This document shows, one piece after another, positions 25,485 to 31,710 of a DNA stretch of 64,000 nt. The translations under genes were made by a program, and so were the position numbers. Each line of letters starts with the position of its first letter. Position 1 is the stretch's first letter. The DNA comes from Streptomyces sp. CC0208 (GTDB lineage: Bacteria; Actinomycetota; Actinomycetes; Streptomycetales; Streptomycetaceae), in assembly GCF_003443735.1 (NCBI RefSeq), contig NZ_CP031969.1, forward strand, positions 6,138,001-6,202,000. The letters are read 5' to 3'. Below the pieces are notes generated by a model. That model was not told where the DNA came from. It did not search any database and worked only from the letters and a program-made list of their open reading frames with translations.

Positions 25485-25513
25485 CCGCCCGCCGTCCGAG
25501 GGGCGGCGGGCGG
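25485..25513. terminator. bidirectional terminator hairpin
   Basis: CCGCCCGCCG (25485-25494) pairs perfectly with CGGCGGGCGG (25504-25513) around a 9-base loop, between the convergent DUF4360 and dioxygenase genes. TTCGGTT follows on the plus strand. Confidence 0.85.
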
Positions 25514-25526
25514 TTCGGTTCCGGTG

Positions 25527-26330
25527 TCAGCTCCTCTCGACACCGAGGGTCAGGGTGCCGGAGTAACCGGCCGAGGGGCTGCTGCCGAGGGCGGTCAGCG
25601 TCAGGAGGCCGGACGCGGCGCCGCCGTCGTCGTAGATCCCGTCCTGGGCGAGCGTGGTGCGGCGGACCGTGTTGGCCGAGTACGGCGAGAGCGCGCCGAC
25701 CTTGGCGGTGGTCGTCTCGTTGAAGAAGAGCTGGCCGGTGTGGAGCTCGGTGCCGCCGGTGAAGGAGCCGTCGGAGGTGAGGGTGACGCCGACGTGCACC
25801 TTCACGTGGATGTGGACGCAGCGGCCTATGTACCACCCGGGGTAGACCGTGGTGATCTTGGCGACCCCGCTGGAGTCGGTCAGGACGCCGCCGCGCAGGA
25901 AGGTGCCGCTGTCGGGCTCGTTGTGGCCGTTGTTGCCCACGTAGCCCGAGTACTCGCCGAGCGCGTCGCAGTGCCAGATCTCCACGAGGGCGTTGCTGAT
26001 CGTGGCACAGGTGTCGTCGTCGACGACGGTGAGGGCGAGTTTGAGCGGGAAGCCGGTCTTGCCCTCGGTGATGTCGGCGCGGACGTACTGGCCGTCGAGG
26101 TAGTAGGGGCCTTCGGTCATCTCCTTGGTGAGGGTGCAGACCGCCGCGGCGGCCACGGGGGCGGTGTCGGGGGATGCCTGGGTGCCGGGCACGGCGGCAC
26201 CCACGGCGAGCGTGACGGCCGTCGCCCCGGTGGCGACGAGGACGGTCCGTCGGCCGATGCGGTCTCTCGTGGGGGTGTCGTACAGGGGGGACTCGCTCAG
26301 GGGAGTCTCGTTCATGGGGGTGTCTGTCAT
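25527..26330 (-). CDS. secreted intradiol ring-cleavage dioxygenase
   Basis: The 267-residue protein has a twin-arginine-like signal (RIGRRTVLVATGATAVTLAVGAA) followed by an intradiol dioxygenase domain. Iron ligands can be placed: Tyr in EGPYYLDGQYVRADI, Tyr in YPGWYIGRCVHIHVKV and both His of VHIHV. The usual N-terminal helical dimerisation domain of catechol dioxygenases is absent, as in secreted Streptomyces enzymes from lignocellulose degraders (for example SACTE_2871), though no carbohydrate-binding module is present. It would oxidatively open catechols released from lignin. The ATG at 26330 has AAGG 10 bases upstream; a GTG at 26336 is possible. The N-terminal 30 residues are a repetitive Thr/Pro-rich leader (DTPMNETPLSESPLYDTP). 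Confidence 0.88.
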   Translation of the reverse strand: MTDTPMNETPLSESPLYDTPTRDRIGRRTVLVATGATAVTLAVGAAVPGTQASPDTAPVAAAAVCTLTKEMTEGPYYLDGQYVRADITEGKTGFPLKLALTVVDDDTCATISNALVEIWHCDALGEYSGYVGNNGHNEPDSGTFLRGGVLTDSSGVAKITTVYPGWYIGRCVHIHVKVHVGVTLTSDGSFTGGTELHTGQLFFNETTTAKVGALSPYSANTVRRTTLAQDGIYDDGGAASGLLTLTALGSSPSAGYSGTLTLGVERS

Positions 26331-26406
26331 GGACACGGCACCTTAGGGGCCGTTGCTGTTGATGGGCTGTCAGTTCGGCAAAGTGAGGGACCGTCAAGTT
26401 TCTTGC

Positions 26407-26426
26407 GAGACACGTTGCGGTGTCTC
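26407..26426. promoter_or_regulatory. operator-like dyad GAGACAC-N6-GTGTCTC
   Basis: A perfect 7-bp inverted repeat with a 6-bp spacer lies 51 bases before the small gene at 26477, in the gap divergent from the dioxygenase gene. Its size and spacing fit a dimeric repressor site. No regulator is adjacent. Confidence 0.45.
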
Positions 26427-26476
26427 ACGCGGTGGGCGCGGTACCGTAACGGGGCGTATGCCGACAAGGAGGGTAA

Positions 26477-26782
26477 ATGGGGCTTACCGTGCGGGTCGAA
26501 CGGCGCATCGCGGAGGACTTCCCCGGCCGGGAGGGCGAGGTGGTGGGTGACCTCCTCACCGAGCTGGTCAACCACCTCACCGACCGGGGCGACCAGGAGG
26601 ACAAGGAACGGATCGCCGCCGCGACGCTGCTGTGCGGACAGGGCCGGGTGGACCGGCTTCTCGACGCGGTCCAGCTGGCCAAGGAGGACTGGCGGGACGT
26701 GCTGGTGGGGGCGGGGCTGGCGGATGCCGGGTGGAGGGAGCGGCTGGAGGCGGACTTCGGACCGGCGGCCTCCTCCGGCTGA
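26477..26782 (+). CDS. small conserved-looking helical protein, function unknown
   Basis: The 101-residue acidic, cytosolic, all-helical protein (RIAEDFPGREGEVVGDLLTELV..., then KERIAAATLLCGQGRVDRLLDAVQLAKEDWRDVLVGAGLAD) starts at an ATG with a full AAGGAGG SD 5 bases upstream, which makes translation likely. No membrane segment or recognisable motif is seen. The pattern of short helices with DWRDVLV is shared, from memory, with uncharacterised actinobacterial proteins. A 7-bp dyad lies in its promoter. Codon use matches neighbouring genes. Confidence 0.7.
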   Translation: MGLTVRVERRIAEDFPGREGEVVGDLLTELVNHLTDRGDQEDKERIAAATLLCGQGRVDRLLDAVQLAKEDWRDVLVGAGLADAGWRERLEADFGPAASSG

Positions 26783-26905
26783 CCCGCGGGGGCAGGACCG
26801 TGCGGCATCCGGGCAGGGCGCCTCCTGGTCGGTGTCGTGCGGCCCCGCCGTCGCAGGTCGCAAATGCCTCGTGTACGAGTCGGCCCTCGACCTACGCTCA
26901 CCACC

Positions 26906-27520
26906 ATGACGTCACACGATGTGCCCGCAGGTTCCCGGGCCGCCTCCGGTGGTGCCGGACCGGTGATCCGGCAGGAGACCGCTGACGACCACCCGGACGT
27001 GCGCGAGGTCCATACGCGCGCGTTCGACGACGGCGAGCGGGTCCCCGGGCTCGTGGAGGCACTGCGCGCCGCGGAGGCCGCGGTGGCGCCGATGTCGTTC
27101 GTCGCCACCGTCGACGACCGGGTCGTCGGGCATGTCCTGCTGAGCGCGGCGCGGTTGGACGCGCCGCGCCGGATCGTGGACGTCCTCACCCTGTCACCGC
27201 TGGGCGTCCTCCCGGAGTTCCAGCGTCGGGGCATCGGTACCCGGCTCGTCGCGCACGCCCTCGCGGCGGCTGACAGCCAGGGTGTGCCGCTGGTGTTTCT
27301 GGAGGGCTCGCCGCACTACTACGGCGCGCGCGGCTTCGAGCGGGCCGACGCGGTGGGCTTCCGTTCGCCGTCCCTTCGGATCCCCGAACCCGCGTTCCAG
27401 GTGGCCCGGTTGTCCGCGCACGAGCCGTGGATGACGGGCACGTTCGTGTACTCGGAGGTGTTCTGGGCCTTCGACTGCGTCGGTCTGCGTGAGCCGGAGG
27501 GCGGCGCGGTCACTTCGTGA
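26906..27520 (+). CDS. GNAT-family N-acetyltransferase
   Basis: The 204-residue protein has the GNAT acetyl-CoA motif: LSPLGVLPEFQRRGIGTRLVAHAL (Q/RxxGxG/A) around residues 100-125, and the late FLEGSPHYYGARGFERA motif. It resembles the YhbS subgroup that acetylates small amines. The ATG at 26906 is preferred to an in-frame GTG at 26837 because the domain starts shortly after it, but neither has a strong SD. It ends inside the convergent DUF397 gene by 11 bases. Substrate unknown. Confidence 0.85.
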   Translation: MTSHDVPAGSRAASGGAGPVIRQETADDHPDVREVHTRAFDDGERVPGLVEALRAAEAAVAPMSFVATVDDRVVGHVLLSAARLDAPRRIVDVLTLSPLGVLPEFQRRGIGTRLVAHALAAADSQGVPLVFLEGSPHYYGARGFERADAVGFRSPSLRIPEPAFQVARLSAHEPWMTGTFVYSEVFWAFDCVGLREPEGGAVTS

Positions 27521-27692
27521 GGTGGGTGAGGAACTCGGTCCAGGGGGTGGGGGTGGTGGTGAGGTGGGGGCCCTCGGGGTTCTTGGAGTCGCGGATGTGG
27601 ATGGTGGTGGGGGTGAGGGCGAGCTCTACGCAGTCGCCGTCGCCACCGCTGCTGTAGCTCGACTTGAACCAGTCCAGTTCGGTGCTGCTCAT
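27510..27692 (-). CDS. DUF397 protein of a whiJ-like locus
   Basis: The 60-residue protein has the family signature LDWFKSSYSSGGDGDCVELA and VHIRDSKNPEGP-like middle (here IHIRDSKNPEGP), ending in a WTEFL helix. DUF397 proteins are small partners of WhiJ/AbaA-type XRE regulators in Streptomyces development and antibiotic control. The ATG overlaps the stop of the XRE gene by 4 bases (ATGA). Its 3' end overlaps the GNAT gene on the other strand by 11 bases. Confidence 0.9.
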   Translation of the reverse strand: MSSTELDWFKSSYSSGGDGDCVELALTPTTIHIRDSKNPEGPHLTTTPTPWTEFLTHLTK

Positions 27693-28513
27693 ACGTCCCC
27701 TCGCATCCGCTGCAACAGGCTCACCGAGTCGTTGAGAGTGAGAGCCTGTGAGCGCATCCTGGCATATCGCCGTTGGAGGACGCTGACCTCATTCGGGTCG
27801 GAAATGAGGAGTCCGGCTCGCTGACCCTCGCAGTAGGCGAACCACTGTGTCCGCGGCGTCTCCAGCAACTGCATGGGGCCGTCCAACCCGGCGTGGTTCT
27901 CCTGCTCGGTCGGCATGATCTGGATCTCGACGTTCCGCAGCTCGGCCAACTCCAGGACGTGGTCGATGAGTTTCGCCGTGACCTCGACTCCGCCCGTATG
28001 CCGCCGGAACAGATGCTCCTCGAGAATGAAGCCGAAGGCCGTGTTCGGCCTCTCTCGCAGCAGTCGTTGACGCTCCGCCCGCGCGACCCACTGCGCCTCG
28101 ATCTGGTCGTCGTCCAGCGGCGGGAGCTGGTTCGTGAACAGCTGCCGCGCATACGCCTCCGTCTGCAACAGCCCCGGGATCAGCCGGCATTCGTACGTGT
28201 ACAGAGTGATCGCACCGGCCTCCAGTCCCGCCCACTGCCGAAACCACGCCGGCAACCCCGGCTGTCGAGCCAGCTTCGGAAACGACTTCCGCAACGCCCC
28301 GGTGTTCCCCGTGGCCTCCTCCCCCCGCTCCACCAGCACCAGATCCGGCATCCGGCGCCCCAGCTCCACACTCGCCACCGTGTGTTTGGAGAACCCCACG
28401 AGGTCGCCGAACTCCTCCCGGCTCAACCCCGAGTGCTCCCGCAGCGCTTGCAGCACCGCCCCGAACGTCCGCATGCTGTCCGACGACTCCGGCTCACCGC
28501 CACCATCGACCAC
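27689..28513 (-). CDS. WhiJ-like XRE regulator (DUF5753, Scr1 family)
   Basis: The 274-residue protein has an N-terminal helix-turn-helix (AVLQALREHSGLSREEFGDLVGFSKHTVASVELGRRMPD, residues 18-58) and the C-terminal DUF5753 domain (YECRLIPGLLQTEAYARQLF, then VTAKLIDHVLELAELRNVEIQIMP). This is the WhiJ/Scr1 family, known to work with a DUF397 partner and an ATPase-like protein in developmental control; some consider the pairs toxin-antitoxin modules. The GTG at 28513 has GGGAGG 9 bases upstream. It is divergent from the ATP-binding gene and coupled to DUF397. Confidence 0.92.
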   Translation of the reverse strand: MVDGGGEPESSDSMRTFGAVLQALREHSGLSREEFGDLVGFSKHTVASVELGRRMPDLVLVERGEEATGNTGALRKSFPKLARQPGLPAWFRQWAGLEAGAITLYTYECRLIPGLLQTEAYARQLFTNQLPPLDDDQIEAQWVARAERQRLLRERPNTAFGFILEEHLFRRHTGGVEVTAKLIDHVLELAELRNVEIQIMPTEQENHAGLDGPMQLLETPRTQWFAYCEGQRAGLLISDPNEVSVLQRRYARMRSQALTLNDSVSLLQRMRGDV

Positions 28514-28536
28514 AGTCGGTCACCTCCCGCACTCAT

Positions 28537-28574
28537 GGTCACGGTCCGTCACGTGTACTGTCCAGTCCGTGACC
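28537..28574. promoter_or_regulatory. inverted repeat GGTCACGG / CCGTGACC in the whiJ-like divergent promoter
   Basis: Perfect 8-bp arms (28537-28544 and 28567-28574) flank 22 bp. The flanks also contain the near-direct repeats GGTCCGTCAC and AGTCCGTGAC. It sits between the XRE and ATPase genes, where the XRE protein would be expected to bind. Confidence 0.5.
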
Positions 28575-28643
28575 GCGTACTCTGCCGCGGCGTACGCGGT
28601 GTGGACCTGGAGAAGTTCGGCCCGGGGGCGCCAGATTGGGGCC

Positions 28644-29120
28644 ATGACAGCACCTGCCACCCCCCAACCGCCGGTCACCGTACGTATGTTCACTCAGCGA
28701 CTCAGTGCGACCCCGAGAGCTGCCCGTCTCGCCCGGCATCTCGCCCTGAACCAGCTGCACGACTGGGGTATCCCGCACGACGCCCCGGCCGCCGACTCCG
28801 TCGCGGTGATCGTCGCCGAACTCGCCGCGAACGCGGTGACGCACGGTCGGGTGCCGGGGCGTGACTTCGAGTTGCGGCTCTCCCTCGTCCCCGGAAGTGT
28901 GCGCGTCGAGGTCACCGACACGCGCGCCGAGCCCGTTCCCGCCGTGCGGCCATCAGGGCCCCTGGACGACGGCGGCCGCGGTCTCCTTCTCGTCGACGCC
29001 CTCGCCGACCGCTGGGAGGTGCTGGACCGGGAGCCGCCGCCGGGCAAGACGGTCCGAGCGGAGGTGGATCTGCCGCGGTGGCGGGCGCTGGCCAGGAAGG
29101 CGGGGGCGACGGACAGCTGA
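28644..29120 (+). CDS. HATPase_c anti-sigma-like ATP-binding protein of the whiJ-like locus
   Basis: The 158-residue protein has a GHKL ATPase fold: N box VAVIVAELAANAVTHGRV (residues 52-69) and G-box DDGGRGLLLVDALADRW (near 112-128). It resembles SpoIIAB/RsbW-type anti-sigma factors and the ATP-binding member of whiJ-like gene sets. The ATG is 23 codons before FTQRLSATPRAARLARHLA, where the domain starts. Divergent from the XRE/DUF397 pair. It may sequester a sigma factor or the XRE regulator; the partner is not known. Confidence 0.88.
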   Translation: MTAPATPQPPVTVRMFTQRLSATPRAARLARHLALNQLHDWGIPHDAPAADSVAVIVAELAANAVTHGRVPGRDFELRLSLVPGSVRVEVTDTRAEPVPAVRPSGPLDDGGRGLLLVDALADRWEVLDREPPPGKTVRAEVDLPRWRALARKAGATDS

Positions 29121-29429
29121 CGCCCCTCGTGTGCGATGCCGCGCGGCGAGCGGGGCTCAGGTGCCGGCGGTCGTGCCGGCGCCTGTCCTGGTCGAGGGTC
29201 CGCGTCACGAAGGGCGTGAGCCCGAGTTCCGTCCGCGCACCAGGGATCGGCTGCGAGCGCGGGGGATCGCGGCGGTGCGGACCGGTGCTCCTCCCCGCTG
29301 AAGTGCTCGGACGCCCGGACCCCGGGATCCCCGGGCGACCGGCCCGCTTACCTCGCGGGTAATCGCCCCCGGTTCGCCCCGCGTGCCAGGCTCGTCGGCG
29401 TACGGAGCCCTACCGACCGGGAGGACACC
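29121..29429. other. 309-bp stretch without a gene
   Basis: Apart from the terminator-like hairpin at 29159-29184 I see no supportable coding sequence; open frames here lack SD sequences and family features. The last ~30 bases hold the SD (GGGAGG) of the DUF1330 gene. Confidence 0.6.
29159..29184. terminator. terminator-like hairpin after the ATP-binding gene
   Basis: AGGTGCCGGC (29159-29168) pairs with GCCGGCGCCT (29175-29184) with a single G-T wobble and a 6-base loop, 38 bases after the stop codon. There is no T-run. Confidence 0.65.
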
Positions 29430-29774
29430 ATGACCGCCTACGCCATAGCCCACCTGCGGGAAGCCGCGCCGCATCCCGAGATCGCCGAGTACATCGAGCG
29501 CATCACCGCCACCTTCGAACCGTACGGCGGCCGCTTCCTCGTGCATGGTGCGCAGCACGAGGTGAGGGAGGGCGGCTGGCCCGGACACGTCGTGGTGATC
29601 GGGTTTCCCGGGATCGCCGAGGCGCGGGCCTGGTGGGACTCCGCCGCGTACCAGGGGATCGCGCCACTGCGTTCGCGGCACATCGAGGGCGACATCATCC
29701 TCGTCGACGGCGTTCCCGAGGGATACGACCCGGCGGTCACCGCGAAGGCGATGCGGGACGCGCTCGCCTCCTGA
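29430..29774 (+). CDS. DUF1330 protein (dimeric alpha-beta barrel)
   Basis: The 114-residue cytosolic protein has the DUF1330 pattern: AYAIAHLREAAPHPEIAEYIERITATFEPYGGRFLVHG, then VVIGFPGIAEARAWWDSAAYQGIAPLRSRH. The fold is ferredoxin-like and related to EthD/antibiotic-biosynthesis monooxygenases. No enzymatic activity is established for the family. A good SD (GGGAGG) precedes the ATG by 6 bases. Stands alone. Confidence 0.9.
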   Translation: MTAYAIAHLREAAPHPEIAEYIERITATFEPYGGRFLVHGAQHEVREGGWPGHVVVIGFPGIAEARAWWDSAAYQGIAPLRSRHIEGDIILVDGVPEGYDPAVTAKAMRDALAS

Positions 29775-29898
29775 CAGGACTGACGCGGCACGCGGGGCGC
29801 TGCGCGGCGACCTCACCGCCGGAACGCCGAACGGAGGCCGAGGCGGGCGAGCGGTTCGGGGGAGGGGCAGCGGGCGCGGGTCGTCGGCATGGAAACGG

Positions 29899-30045
29899 AT
29901 GGTGTGGGCATGGACCGGCCGGACACGACCCACGACCCATGACTCCGAGTTCGCCAAAGAGACCGCCGACGCCGTCCGTAAGGTGGAGGCCGGAACGGAC
30001 GGCAATCCCGTCGACATCGACATCAAGTGGTGGCCAGATGACTAG
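29899..30045 (+). pseudogene. C-terminal tail of a polymorphic toxin, truncated
   Basis: A 48-codon frame ends with EFAKETADAVRKVEAG and then NPVDIDIKWWPDD, which reads like the C-terminal end of a larger protein rather than a free peptide. Its stop overlaps the start of the SUKH-type immunity gene by 8 bases, as toxin-immunity pairs commonly do. No conserved upstream toxin or secretion domain remains; upstream sequence in this frame is GC-rich without recognisable features. I infer that the body of the toxin gene has been lost, leaving the tail and the immunity gene. The alternative, a real 48-residue protein starting at ATG 29899, cannot be excluded. Confidence 0.45.
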
Positions 30046-30592
30046 CGCGAGCCCGGCGTCGTCCCGGCTGATCGCGACGGTGGACGCGCTGCGGACGGCA
30101 CTGGCGGAGAGTCCGGACGTGCTGTCGTTCACGCTCGGCGGGACGATCGACGAGGAGACGGCCGCCGCCGCGGAGGCCGACGGGGTGCCGCGGGAGTTCC
30201 TGGACTTCTGCCGGGTGCTCGACGGCGCAAGCTGCGGGCCGTCCGTGCAGCTCTTCGGTCTGGACGAGGCGGAGGAGCACCAGTTCTACTGCGAGCCGGT
30301 GGTCGACTCCCCGCTGCCGCTGTCCCCCGAGAAGCTCTACTGTGTCGGGATGGCCCAGCAGGCCCCGGTCTTCCTCGACCGCGCGGGCGGCGGCGTCCTC
30401 GGAGCCCCCGAAGAAGGCGCCGACTGGGTCGACGCGGAGCGCTTCGAGCAGCTCGCGCCCAGCGTGGCGGCGTACTTCCTGGAGCGACTGGCCACGTTCG
30501 ACGAGTACAAGCGGCTCGCGTCGGTCGACGACGAACTGGTGGAGTACGACGACTGGCTGAAACTGCTGCGCCGGGCCGGTCTCGCCGACTGA
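30038..30592 (+). CDS. SMI1/KNR4 (SUKH) family immunity-like protein
   Basis: The 184-residue acidic cytosolic protein has SUKH features: an early VPREFLDFCRVLDGASCGPSVQLFGLDEAEEHQFYC stretch, then the strand FLDRAGGGVLGAP and a C-terminal helix SVAAYFLERLATFDEYKRL. SUKH proteins neutralise toxins of polymorphic and contact-dependent systems, often nucleases or deaminases. The ATG overlaps the tail of a truncated toxin-like frame by 8 bases. With the toxin body missing it is probably an orphan immunity gene that protects against toxins of sibling strains. Confidence 0.8.
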   Translation: MTSASPASSRLIATVDALRTALAESPDVLSFTLGGTIDEETAAAAEADGVPREFLDFCRVLDGASCGPSVQLFGLDEAEEHQFYCEPVVDSPLPLSPEKLYCVGMAQQAPVFLDRAGGGVLGAPEEGADWVDAERFEQLAPSVAAYFLERLATFDEYKRLASVDDELVEYDDWLKLLRRAGLAD

Positions 30593-30628
30593 GCGCCGTC
30601 GTGCCAACGGCTGTTGCTGCGCGGACCA

Positions 30629-30657
30629 TTGACGCGCAAGGGGTTCGATTCTACGGT
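30629..30657 (+). promoter_or_regulatory. promoter of the GH43 arabinanase gene
   Basis: TTGACG (30629-30634) and TACGGT (30652-30657) with a 17-bp spacer. The 67 nt from the -35 to the downstream operator align without gaps to the importer promoter at 16002-16068 (about 44 identities, including CTACGGTCCCG in full). Confidence 0.7.
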
Positions 30658-30679
30658 CCCGCCCGAAGCTCTGATCGGT

Positions 30680-30695
30680 GATCGGCATATCGAAC
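30680..30695. promoter_or_regulatory. candidate IclR-type operator before GH43
   Basis: GATCGGCATATCGAAC matches the ideal GTTCGAAATTTCGAAC at 12 of 16 positions. It starts 28 bp after the start of the -10, exactly as at the importer promoter (16053). It ends 36 bases before the start codon. Confidence 0.5.
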
Positions 30696-30730
30696 ATCCC
30701 CCCACTCGCATCCTGCGAAGGAGCGTCACC

Positions 30731-31687
30731 GTGCGCCGCACCTCACTCCTGGCCGTCCCCGTGGCCTTCCTGCTGGCCCTGATCCCGGGCACGGCCTCCG
30801 CGTACCCCAACCCCGGGACCGTCACCGGCGCCACCACCGTCCACGACCCGACGATGATCCGTACCTCGGCGGGCCGCTACCTGCTGTACGGCACCGGTGG
30901 CGGCCTCGGCTACCGCATCTCCACCGACCGGATCGCGTTCACGGCCGGCAGCGACGCCTTCTCCGCCAAGCCGGGCTGGTGGTCGTCGTACGCCACCGAG
31001 GCCTGGGCGCCCGACATCTCCTACCAGGGCGGCAAGTACCTGATGTACTACGCCGTCTCGACCTTCGGCTCCAACAAGTCGGCGATAGGCCTGGCGACTT
31101 CGAGCACCGGTCTGCCCGGCTCCTGGAGCGACCAGGGCACCGTGTACACCTCCACCACCTCCAGCGACTACAACGCCATCGACCCGAACCTGTTCGTCGA
31201 CGGCGACGGCAAGTGGTGGCTGTCGTTCGGCAGTTGGTGGACCGGCCTGAAGATGATCCAGATCAACCCGGCCACCGGCAAGCAGCTCTCCACCAACACC
31301 ACCCGGTACTCGATCGCCTCCCGCCCCACCGGGACCAAGGCCGTCGAGGCGCCGTACATCGTGAAGCGGAACGGCTACTACTACCTCTTCGCGTCCTACG
31401 ACACCTGCTGCGCCGGCACCAGTTCGACCTACAAGGTCAAGGTCGGCCGCGCCACCAGCGTCACCGGGCCGTACGTCGACAAGAACGGCGTCTCGATGAT
31501 GAACAACGGCGGCACCCCGGTCCTGGAGACCCACGGCAGCATCATCGGCCCCGGCGGACAGTCCATCATGAACGACACCGACGGCGACCTGATCGTCTAC
31601 CACTACTACGACGGCAACGCCAACGGCACCGCCAAGCTCGGCATCAACCTCCTGAACTGGAGCAGTGGATGGCCGGTCGCGTACTGA
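30731..31687 (+). CDS. secreted GH43 endo-1,5-alpha-L-arabinanase
   Basis: The 318-residue protein has a signal peptide cleaved after ALIPGTASA (about residue 24) and a five-bladed propeller. The GH43 triad is D39 in VHDPTMI (base), D151 in AIDPNLFVDGDG (pKa modulator) and E206 in AVEAPYIV (acid). The C-terminal half, with YDTCCAGTSSTYK and YHYYDGNANGTAKLG, matches arabinan endo-1,5-alpha-L-arabinosidases. It cuts linear arabinan outside the cell. The GTG at 30731 has GAAGGAG 7 bases upstream; the longer open frame covers the promoter. It stands alone but shares its promoter with the importer at 16 kb, and a decayed copy of the same gene lies within that operon. Confidence 0.95.
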   Translation: MRRTSLLAVPVAFLLALIPGTASAYPNPGTVTGATTVHDPTMIRTSAGRYLLYGTGGGLGYRISTDRIAFTAGSDAFSAKPGWWSSYATEAWAPDISYQGGKYLMYYAVSTFGSNKSAIGLATSSTGLPGSWSDQGTVYTSTTSSDYNAIDPNLFVDGDGKWWLSFGSWWTGLKMIQINPATGKQLSTNTTRYSIASRPTGTKAVEAPYIVKRNGYYYLFASYDTCCAGTSSTYKVKVGRATSVTGPYVDKNGVSMMNNGGTPVLETHGSIIGPGGQSIMNDTDGDLIVYHYYDGNANGTAKLGINLLNWSSGWPVAY

Positions 31688-31710
31688 TCAGGTGAACACG
31701 TGGACGCCGC

